Source: Alisma plantago-aquatica
Lineage: Eukaryota; Streptophyta; Magnoliopsida; Alismatales; Alismataceae
Direction of reading: 5' to 3'
Assembly (NCBI GenBank): GCA_963693085.1
Contig: OY856409.1
Coordinates: 1,338,420,915 to 1,338,484,914 of the forward strand
Length of the DNA: 64,000 bases
The position numbers and the translations under genes were made by a program. A model generated the notes under the pieces. The model worked only from the letters and a program-made list of their open reading frames with translations. It was not told where the DNA came from and made no database searches. Of the stretch, positions 37,643 through 47,125 are shown piece after piece; positions within the stretch are counted from its first letter, which is position 1; each line of letters opens with the position of its first letter.

Positions 37643-38715
37643 TGTGTTGTAACATACTGAATCTCAGGGTCTTCCCTACAATTTACTCATATTCTATCTT
37701 TTCATTTCTTTCAAGTATTTTTGGACTAATTTCATAAATTTCCCTTCTTTTATATTCTTTTTGGACTCCTTGTGCAATTTGAGCACAATTCAAGGTTGAA
37801 ATTATCTTTTTCCCTCATTTATATAAATGGAGGGGTGTTTGCACAAATAACCCACACAATGAAATAATTGGGGTCTTAATATGCAAAATGTACACTTAAG
37901 AGAGAAAATAAGTGGATAATGTGTTTTTAGAGATCTTATATCTTTTTGGGCTAAGATATGAATATTAATGTGTATTTGAGTGTTTAATGAGAGTATTTCC
38001 CCTTTTACCTTCTCTCTCCTACAATTTGAAGATAAATGTGTGAAAACATATTTTATTGTTTAGATTTTGCTCTTAATACTCATATATATCTATCACCTCA
38101 AATTTGACTCACTAATTGCATTAATATAGTCATTTCATGTTAATTCACACCTTTTAATGTGTTAATATACACTTTAATGAGCAATGATTTATTAAGGGCC
38201 AAAATATGTGTTAAATGCAAAACTAATTACATAGCATTGTAATATGCGTCTTTATCATCCTATGATTAAAATTTGGAGTTATTTGGAGTTGATATGACCC
38301 TTCAAGTCTATTTTTAGAGCTTTTAATATAGAGTAACTATGGTATTTATATTGACTTCATTAATGTCATTTGTCACAGTTTGGTTTCTGTTATTTTCCTT
38401 GTCACGTGACTCGGACCATCGTGGTCCCTTGATCCAACTGCCATCTTTAGTTGTGTTTTGATCCGACGACTCGTGTGTTGTCCCTAACATCCCGACGCTG
38501 GACACTCCAGCCGTTTCCACAAGCAGCTGATTCGCTGCCCTCGTTCTCCCTCCTTGCTAAATGGTTCGAGTTGATTATTTTTGCGTTGAAACTGCTTCGC
38601 AACGGCGCATCTAATGAGCCTTAACTCGGCGTCATTTCCTCACTGTACGAGAAACCCCCAAAAAATGTCTTCTCCACCTCCGAGTTGCTGAGGCGTCTAT
38701 GGCCCTCCCTGCACC

Positions 38716-38723
38716 TATTTAAG
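38716..38723 (+). promoter_or_regulatory. LTR B TATA box (3' copy)
   Basis: TATTTAAG, the counterpart of 33255-33262. It could drive read-out transcription into the flanking E3 sequence. Confidence 0.55.
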
Positions 38724-40540
38724 GTGCCGCCTAGCTCCCTCGGATCGCCACCGTTCTTCCTCCTCCTCCAATTCAGCCTGAATCGTCCCCTAGCTACCCG
38801 TCCTTCTCCACCTTCATTTCCGGCGGCCAAGGTCTGTTTCTCTATAGCCCGACCCCATCGAGTCAATTGCTTTGGTGGGAAGCATCGTTGGACCTTCTCC
38901 TTTCTGTTCCCTATCTCCTTTTTCCGTGCAGCCCTCCCCCTTGTTGGGACCGGTAGCTTAGCGGCGTCCAAGCCTGTGGCTTGTGGGTTCCCATCTCCAG
39001 GTGTCCCTCTGGCCGTAGGAACACCTGCAGCATGCTCGTGAGAAACCAACGAACCTTTTCCAACCTACAGTTCCTCTTGCAAAGGCTCGTTCCTGAGATT
39101 TCGGACTTTCGACCTCTTTCCCCTGTCCTCTGCCGGCGGGTGAGCTCCCTTGAGCTCCAGGTCGACGTGATGCCCAAAGGTGGGCTCGGAAGATTCGGCG
39201 GTCAACGAGGAATCATCTGATGCTCCTGGTTTCCCTTGGCATGCCAGACTCCCCCCAAGAAACCCATCGAGGTACCTACTGCTTCCTCATTCTCAAGCCA
39301 TGGTTGAAGCTCAAATGAACAATCGCTTAGTTATTTGGTCTCGAGTACCCCTTGGCTTTGATAATGAAATTTAATCACCAAGGGCATTTTGGTAATTTCA
39401 CATTTACCCACGTGTCATTGACCCGAATCAGCCATGGGGGACCCAGTCGATGTGGCCAAATTCAATTGGTCTGCATCAGCGTGGGCCCAGGCCTCAGTGG
39501 CCAATCAAATTCGTTGATTTTTGGCCACGTGGCATTTATTTAATTTCTCATTGGTCAATTTTTTTTAATTCGTAGAAAATCGCTCGAATATCGGAAAAAT
39601 GTAAATAAATACTCGTTGGAAAGATAAAATAATGTAGAATCTAAATTTCCAGTTTTCCAGTCCTGTTTTCCATCCAAAATCTGATAATTAATTCAAACCT
39701 CAATTTAAATGTATAAAATGTTATAAAATGATAATTAAAGTGTTTTAAACTCTGTTTTTGGTAAATAAATATGTTTTATCGATCAGAATAATATTAGAAA
39801 TGACTTTTTCCTATTTCCAAATGCTTATTCAAAGTTTATGTTAAATATCATTCTAATCACCTTAAATGATCTAAAATGTATAACTAATCTATTTTAACTC
39901 CAAATTGGGAAATAAAAGATGTTTTCTTAATCAAGAGAATGTTATTAATCTATTGGACTAGGTTTTGAAAATAAGTTCCAAAATTAGGGTTTTCCTATGC
40001 TCTATGCCTTAATATATATATATTAATTCATGTGAAATATTTATACCTAGGAAAATGGAATTGGATAACAAGCTTTTGGTGAGAAATGATGGTAATGAAT
40101 CAAAATAAGGTATGTGGACCCTATTTATATATGTGAATCATATCAAAGATGAATGTGAACATTTATTGTGCAATAATCCTATCCTTCAGTTGGGTCTTGT
40201 CCAACCCTACCTTCATTATGTGCTAGCCTTATTATCCTTCTAATTTCCTTTATTCGCTCTTTACTTATTTTATGCTTCTAATGCCATTGTGGCTCATTTA
40301 TTTGAATCATGTGAATCTTGCTACTACATATGTTGTCTCATTTACTTGGAAATGCTTAAATCTTTCTATAGCCTATGTTGGCTCCTTCATGTGGTTTATT
40401 TCATGGATTTTATTCCCAAATGCTATGATGTAAATGTTACTTTTATATTTTTCACTACTGCCAAGTGAACTATTAAGCATGATGCATTTTAGGCCAAATG
40501 ACAATGTAGTGTACATGAGTACAAACCACCCATAGGGCAC

Positions 40541-40663
40541 TGAGGTTTTAGTCCTCCTGCCGGGCACTGGGGTTTTAGTCCCCCTGCCATTTTATATTAG
40601 GCATTGGGGTTTTAGTCCCCCTGCCACTTTATATAGGCATTGGGGTTTTAGTCTCCCTGCCAC
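40541..40663 (+). repeat. GGGGTTTTAGTCCCC array in LTR B (3' copy)
   Basis: Four copies at spacing similar to the 5' LTR array, with different point changes. This shows that the array predates the insertion. Confidence 0.85.
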
Positions 40664-41219
40664 TTGGTGAGGTTTGGTAGGTGCCTCACCCTACATTGAA
40701 ATGACTTTGTGTCTTAATATATTCATGCTATGTGATTATTATTGTGGTGATTGATTATGGCAGTCTTCTCTCTCTTATTCATATACTTGCCTCATTCCTT
40801 TTGAAATCTCTTAGTGTAGAGAATCTTTTATATGGCAATGATTTATATTATTATCCTATTACTCTTGAATAACACATACCTTCATCTTTCTCTTGTTGGA
40901 TGACCCCAATCATCCGGGCTAGGATCAGAGTGCGCATGGAAGCTTGGTGAAGCTACCTAAGGCTAAGGAGATCTTGCACATCTAAATTTCTTGGATTATT
41001 TGCATAAACTTTTGTTATGTTGTTTGTGGAGACAAGTTGTGTTAGTTTAAGTCTTCCTCTACCTAGATCCTATGCTTGTATAAAGTTGTAGTCCCATTTG
41101 GGAAATTTTTATAATGTACTCTTTATACATTTTGAATAGAGTCAAGTTTTATTTCTTCCGCTGCCACACATTTGATGTTTTTGTTTATCATGTTTAATAG
41201 TAAAGACTATGTCTTTACA

Positions 41220-41224
41220 CATGG
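41220..41224 (+). other. Target-site duplication of element B, right
   Basis: CATGG, identical to 32182-32186. Confidence 0.9.
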
Positions 41225-42286
41225 TGTCACGGTCTTCCCACAATATGGGGTGTATCGTTCACAGACCATCATGGTTGACACTAAGGCAAAACTAATGTAT
41301 TGGTGTTAGACCGTCATGGGTTACTACCATAGCTATGATATTGGCCTAATATAAACATATGTATTGTCCACCAGCCATCACAGTTTCAACATGGTTTGCA
41401 ACAAGTCTAGGGTACAAACTATCATGGTTTACCCCTTATGTGTTAGGGTGTCGACTATAAGCCGTTATGGTTTACAACTATGACTATACTAAGGTGCCAA
41501 GCACCATACTCCATGTCTAAGTTCATCATCAACATGATCAAGGTTGAGATGGTGAAAGACATGGTCTGGAACAGCAAGAACCATCGCCATTATCATGGTG
41601 GAAACTTTACCAAAATAAACACATAGATTTGTTTCTATATACTAGGATGTTCGTTTTAGGCAAGATCATAAGCAGACCAGCTTGAAGTAAGCAATATATG
41701 TGAGGAAAGTTATAAAACTCACCTCTATAGATAAGAACATACTTCTAGAATCAAGGATCATGAGCAAAGAAGGTAAGGAAATCCAAGTAACAGATATGAA
41801 CTCAGACAACTAGGTAACCTTCTCCTTAAGGAAGCAAAAACCCTAGAAGAAGAAGCAAGAAGGATAATTGCTTGAGTTCTAGAGCAACCTCTACCATGGA
41901 ACAGAAAAGAGAGGTATAAGGAAGAAGAACAAAGACGAAAATGGAGGAAATGAAGAACTATTTACTTGTTTAAGTCAAATTTACCAAGAAGAAGCTTTTG
42001 GAAACCCTAAAGGATGGAAAATTGAAACCCTAAAAGATCCTTCCAAGATGATTTCCCTCTTCTTCTTATTCCTTGAGAAGGTTCTTTGCAGCACAATAGA
42101 GAGAGAAAATGAGATCCATTACAAATGGATAATTATAGTGAGAAAAGGCTTTGTTTTAGCATAGAGAAAAGTATATATAGTTTAGGGGATAAGTTTTGAG
42201 AAGAGCATGAGGTGTACAAACGGTTCTCCATGTGTCCACAACTTTAATTTTTGCATGGATAAGAAGAAGCAAGTCCACTGACTATT
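41225..42286 (-). repeat. LTR E3, second part (minus strand)
   Basis: Continues E3 after element B. The dyad array resumes (GACCATCATGGTT, GACCGTCATGGGTT, ACTATCATGGTTTAC and others, to about 41475). Next comes AACCCTAGAAGAAG-rich sequence, and a minus-strand TATA box at 42171-42180. It is interrupted at 42287 by the family C chain; the last five bases (42282-42286, CTATT) should be one half of that chain's target-site duplication. The start of the LTR should lie beyond the right end of the window. Confidence 0.6.
42171..42180 (-). promoter_or_regulatory. LTR E3 TATA box
   Basis: CTATATATAC on the minus strand, preceded on that strand by CCCCTAAA. It would start transcription leftwards through the E3 dyad array. 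Confidence 0.5.
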
Positions 42287-42978
42287 TGTAACATCCCTGA
42301 CCTGGGTTATGAGTCAACCCTAGGTGTTTTGCCTAAATATGTAATTAAATCTTTGTGATTAACTCTGAGCATGTAATTAAGTTTCTCAGAATCGTATATT
42401 TCAGTATTTGCTCCTTTTTATTTTAAAGTTGTAGCATTGTTTTGATATACAGGGACCTATGTGCAATTTACCCAGTTAAAAAGGGTTAGCTTGCAATTTG
42501 CACATGATGAGATGTTCCTCTGATGTTGAGACATCATGAGAATCTCTTTGGCAAAGTTTGAGGGATTTCCCAAGCTAGAGCACCAAGGTGCAGATGTGGA
42601 AGCAATCCCAGGGCTTGAAACCCTAATTTGGGGTAAAATGCAATTTACCCAAATGATGGGATGCAATTTGTAAAGAATGTCATCTAAAGTATCTTTTTAG
42701 ACTCTTACCATCATTTAGAGAATAAATGATGAGGAATTCACCTCAATTGAGTTATCAAGTTAAGAAACAGGCTTTGTGATTGAATAATCAGGGTATATGT
42801 GCAATATCCCTTTAAGTATGAACTTTATTATTAGATTGTTCTTCCTTGCCTTCTTTTCTATAACTTAAGATAAGGTTTGTCCTTAGAATAAAGAGGAAGG
42901 GACGAGCAAGTAATAAAGGAAGGACTGAGTTGGAATTAAGGGAAACTTATGAACTAATGTTGAAGATCCTACCCCATG

Positions 42979-42986
42979 TATATAAG
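42979..42986 (+). promoter_or_regulatory. LTR C TATA box (C1; also 52515-52522 and 62061-62068)
   Basis: TATATAAG in CCCCATG-TATATAAG-CTCTCC, followed by a pyrimidine-rich stretch, 692 bp from the LTR start. Identical in all three C LTRs. Likely promoter of the gag-pol transcript. Confidence 0.65.
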
Positions 42987-43494
42987 CTCTCCTTCCCTTA
43001 GTTGCAAGGGAACTCACCCTTCGTTCCCTTACTGTTTCATTTCACCAAAGACGACCAAGGACTGCCTTGGAGCTAAGGAGGACGACCAAGGGGTGCAAGG
43101 TAGGTTTAAACCCCTCTTCTTGCCTAATTCCATGGTTAGAATTCGAATTCAAGGTCAGCTTCATGGCTAATTCTCGAAACCCTATCTTTCTAGCCATCTC
43201 TCTCTTCATCCTTCCTTGGAGTTTTCACCTTGGCCAACCTGTGGGAACTCAAGGACGCCATTAGAGCTTGGAGCTTGAAAGCTTGGAGCTCAAGAAGCAA
43301 GCTTTAGGCGGGTTTTATAACTCTAAACCCATGCTTTACTATGTGCATCTTTATATGCGTTTTGATGATAGCTCTTAGTGTTTCCCTACTTTCCCTGCTA
43401 TTTTGCAAGCAAACCCGTGGGATATCTGTACTGTTCTTGATCTAGAAGATGAAGGCGTGATTTCCAAGAAAAACCCACCGCTTTTCTTTTCCTT

Positions 43495-44580
43495 AAACGG
43501 TCCTAACAGTTTGCTCTCTCGGACTCAAGACCGCGAGGTGAGCAAACGGTCTCAAGACCGCGACAGGGAAAACGGTCTCAAGACCGTTTGGCCCCGTTGA
43601 CCGAGCGTGGACCGTATAAGAAATCTGTTCCTAATTATATAGGCTAATTACCCTCAAAATTTGGGAGACTAACTCCAAAGGAATCGGGAGATATGACCTT
43701 TTTAAGTCACAACTTTAAGTGAATTAATTGCTGATTTTCAAACGGTCTGAAATTGCCTTTTTGGGCAAACGGTCTCAAGACCGTGTAAGGTCATTGACTA
43801 AGCTTTGACCGTATGAGATTACTGTTCAAAATTTCGTTATTTAACAACTCACCAAGTTTGATGGTCTAATTCCAAACGGGCTAAGAGTTGAAGGGTGAAT
43901 ACTAGGGCTAACCCTAGATAAAAATCAGAACTGAAATTATGGTGACCTAATTAGGATTTTTAGGGTTGATTGACCTAAACGGTCTCAAGACCGTTTGGGG
44001 GTCACCAAACGGTCTCAAGAACGCGAGGGCAATCAACCAAGACCGTTTGGAGGTCTGGGGTCAAGGATAGTTGACCAATTGAAGGTACAATTACACCAAA
44101 TTACATTGCAATTAAATATTGACATGATCATCAACTCAAGGGGGTCAGACCTTGATGAATTTGCACTAGAATCCAAAATTTTGGATGGGCAAACGGTCTC
44201 AAGACCGAGAGGAGGCTCGCGGTCTCAAGACCGTGAGGGGGCTCACGGTCTCAAGACCGAGAGGAGGCTCGCGGTCTCAAGACCGAGAGGAGGCTCGCGG
44301 TCTCAAGACCGTGAGGGGGCTCACGGTCTCAAGACCGAGAGGAGGCTCGCGGTCTCAAGACCGCGAAGGGCCTCGTGGTCCTGAGGTCAAACTAGCTAAA
44401 CGGTCAACACCTCTTCGCGGACTCAACTCAAATTGGTTTTCGCGGTCTCGACATTAATTTGAACCGATGGGAGGCTTCGCGGTCTTGAACCCTTGAAGAG
44501 GCTCGCAATCTTGAAGCCTAAGGGGGCTCGCGGTCTTGGAGTTAGAAAGAGGCTCGCGGTCTTGGAGGGTCAAAGTGGGC
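43495..44580 (+). repeat. GGTCTCAAGACC dyad array in LTR C1
   Basis: Eleven exact GGTCTCAAGACC cores plus several one-base variants and half-sites. Each is an inverted repeat of CGGTCT and AGACCG about a CA centre, sometimes with nine-base arms (AAACGGTCT/AGACCGTTT). The left part is spaced (43521-44040). The right part (44191-44378) is a tandem array of 26-bp units in which a three-unit 78-bp group is repeated twice. Confidence 0.95.
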
Positions 44581-46017
44581 AAACGTTCAACATTTTCAAC
44601 CAATCTCAACCCAATTGATGGTTAATGATTGAAATCAATCAATGTGATTCAAGGTTGACCTCATTCAATCATTTGATGATGTAAATGGTTCAATGTTGCC
44701 CAAATCAAACCCTAATGTTAATATAGGATAGTAAGGGGTTATTTGACTAAGGTTTTTGACCATGATGATGACCAATGGGGTGAATTACCAAAATACCCCT
44801 GAAGGGTCAATTGAGTTATACCTTGCTCAATTCAAACCCTAATTACATGAGAATAGAGTTTTTAGTCATAATAACTCTATCCAACCTGATCTAGTCTAAT
44901 GTTACCATCAACCATTAGTATGATGAAAGAGAAAGCACTTCTAGAGAGAGAAAGTACCCTAAAGAGAGAAAGTAACTCTAATCACATAATGGTGATGCTT
45001 TTGGCTATGTTAGCCTATGATGACTCAATCTAACCTGTTTTAGAGTGATGTTGACATCACCTAACCTTATGATGAGAGAGAAAGTACTTATAGAGAGAGA
45101 AAGTACTTCTAGAGAGAGAAAGTACCCTTTTTAAGTGGAAACTCAAGTAAAGCATCTCCAATGCACATAAGTGAGCATAATTAGGGTATGGTCCACCTGT
45201 GTGAGATCATAGAAACCCTAGTTATGATAAGTGATGAACCTTTAACTAATCCAAGAGCATCAATGAAGATGTTACTCATACATGATGATGTTATGAGTTT
45301 AATTCACCTTAATAAGAATAGTAAACCCTAATTCAAGGGTGATGACATGTAATGAGAATAGTAAACCCTAATTCAAGGGTAATGGCATGCTTTTGAGTAT
45401 TAAACTCTATTTGGTTTGAAGTAGAGATTTAACTCTTATGAAAAGAGTAGGAAGTACATTCCTTATTGTTGCATTACCTTTATCAGATGTATTAACCATG
45501 CAGGTTCTGATATGAAGGTAATCATATCCAAGTATGGATGTTGATGTTATATTCAGTAAAGGCATGTTGTTAGCCTTATGAATAAGTAAAGTAATCTGAT
45601 GCCTTGCCAGTGGCATCCTATGCTGATATTGGGCTATGAGAGCCATAAATACCATCAAGGTCATGCCTTAGAGATGACTTGTGATGAGGATAATGAGAAA
45701 TGATGATTGATATGAGTTAGGCCTGTTACATTTAGTATTCTTCTTTTATAGCTGCTATGCTATTGTTATTGTTTGCAGAACAATGTATGCTGTTAAAGAA
45801 TACTGAATGTATCTAACTAATCAAGTATAATGTAGAGCCCTGATCATAGATCCATCATTGTCAGAAATTAAATGATGGTGAAACAGGTTTTCCTCAGGGA
45901 ACTCCTGGAGCACATACTTTTGAGTATGTGGGGTACATGGATGTGTAGAACCTTACATCCTAGTGTAGGAAAGTGATGTAGATGTGTAATCCATCCATCC
46001 TTCACTATAGTTCCATA

Positions 46018-46129
46018 CCGTATCAGTGGTAGGTAAACATGAAACCTCCTGATGACGAAGAAAGCACAGATATCCGTATCAGTGGTAGGTAAATATGAAA
46101 CCTCCTGATGACGAAGAGAGTACAGAACG
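46018..46129 (+). repeat. 56-bp tandem pair in LTR C1
   Basis: Two adjacent units starting CCGTATCAGTGGTAGGTAAA with few differences. The same pair is present in C2 at 55567-55678. Confidence 0.9.
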
Positions 46130-46998
46130 CCACTGTGACTCTAGAATAGCGAAGGACCAGTTTACCCTGGTGAGCTATAGTAGTAGAGACACGAGATGTC
46201 CTACAAGTGATCCTCTTACTGACTGAGGAAGGTGAAGGTCATGACAATCCGACTCTCTTAATGACCTATGTATGATACTGATGCGGCTTCTCAGCGATCA
46301 GTTGGAGTATGAGTGGTAAGCCTCATCTCCACAGGGCATAATGTTGTTTGTAAAACATAATCAACCATGTAGTATAACTTGTTAGAGATGACTCCAAGTT
46401 AGTTGATTGATGTTACATTGCAATAATGTTGATATTCTCCATATCTTCTAAATTGTAGAGATCTTGTTATACCTGCAACTGTTATAGAATGCTTTGAAGG
46501 CTTTACTGTTTAAAATAATCTTTGATGTTATAATAAATCTTCTGGCGAAGAGTTATAACTCTCGCTGGGACAATTATGTATAATTGTCTCACCCCGTAGG
46601 CTTCAACTTTTAGGTGGACGTCGGAGACGAAGGAACCAGCCTACAGGTGATCAGTCTCAGCAGCAGCACCAGGGGCAGCAGTAATCTCAGGTGGAGATTT
46701 GTCCTGCCATGTGGTGTAGTTAGAGTCATTCCTATGTGTCCTATGTACTCTCAGGTCTTGGAGTCTTGTGTTATGTGATCTTGAGATTTTGTATCTTGAT
46801 GTATATAATTACTAAAGAAGTAATTCCTGAGATGTAAACAGTTACCTCTCTTTATGAAAGGAGTTTTTATGGATCCAAGCTCTTGTCTCGAAAAGTTTTA
46901 ATTTCCCGTGATTTTTGTCTTCCGCTGATTACCAATTCGCTTCCGCTAAGTTTTAGTCGTGTTTATGTTATGGTTTGGAGATCAGAGCCCACAAGTAG

Positions 46999-47013
46999 TG
47001 GTATCAGAGCTCC
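46999..47013 (+). other. Primer-binding site, family C copy 1
   Basis: TGGTATCAGAGCTCC, five bases after the LTR end, complementary to initiator tRNA-Met over its first 12 bases. Confidence 0.9.
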
Positions 47014-47125
47014 AGGTTCAGTTGAGTCTACAGAGGCATAGGACTTAGGATGTCGAGTCTACCTTTAGTACTCCTTCCTCATCTAATAGAATCTTCTGCT
47101 CCTCAGGAGAAGAAGATACATAAGA

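Larger units (their letters stand above)
35756..37647 (+). other. Element B interior (1892 bp, no pol)
   Basis: Carries a primer site and polypurine tract but no recognisable protease, RT or integrase. 35775-36380 holds only decayed leader-like sequence. At 36390-36412 a second, decayed pre-PPT motif (GATTTTGAGGATGAAATCCC, then TTTTTAGGGG) occurs. After it, 36415-37550 resembles the 5' part of LTR A, for example ATACATGTAAGGCATGTCACC at about 36881-36902 against ACATGTCACCTTG at about 16908. So an LTR piece seems trapped in the interior. The longest open frame (minus strand 36985-37392) is hydrophobic, AT-rich and without a domain. The element must depend on proteins supplied by another. Confidence 0.65.
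37648..41219 (+). repeat. 3' LTR of element B (3572 bp)
   Basis: Partner of 32187-35755 with the same termini, TATA box (38716-38723), GC-rich block (about 38490-39210) and four-copy array (40541-40663). Overlapping open frames of 118 codons (plus, 38685-39041) and 142 codons (minus, 38621-39049) in the GC-rich block look gene-like but are broken or differ in the 5' LTR. I regard them as chance frames in CpG-rich DNA. Confidence 0.9.
42287..46993 (+). repeat. LTR C1 (4707 bp)
   Basis: TGTAACATCCCTGACCTGGG to CAGAGCCCACA, near-identical to LTR C2 and the visible part of LTR C3. A TATA box lies at 42979-42986, so about 4 kb of the LTR is transcribed R-U5. Within it are the GGTCTCAAGACC dyad array (43495-44580), AGAGAGAAAGTAC repeats (44941-45127), a 40-bp tandem pair (45315-45394) and a 56-bp tandem pair (46018-46129). 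A block at 46540-46600 (GAGTTATAACTCTCGCTGGGAC...GTCTCACCCC) is shared with D and E families. It lacks one dyad unit that C2 and C3 have near 53745. No gene inside. Confidence 0.95.

Noticed and set aside
38621..39049. Overlapping 142-codon (minus) and 118-codon (plus) open frames in the GC-rich block of LTR B
   Set aside because: Neither is kept in the 5' LTR copy at 33160-33590. GC-rich DNA gives long chance frames.
24668..42286. Idea that D and C share a target-site preference because both show CTATT
   Set aside because: Two 5-bp matches are too few. The right half of the C duplication is outside the window and D's is imperfect.
44191..44378. Regular short repeats that could suggest a CRISPR array
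   Set aside because: Units are 26-bp head-to-tail with no unique spacers, lie inside a plant LTR and recur in all C LTRs.
43995..44457. Open frames of 90-129 codons rich in Arg, Ser, Gly, Lys
   Set aside because: They arise because the 26-bp repeat keeps several frames open at once. There is no domain and unit number varies between LTRs.
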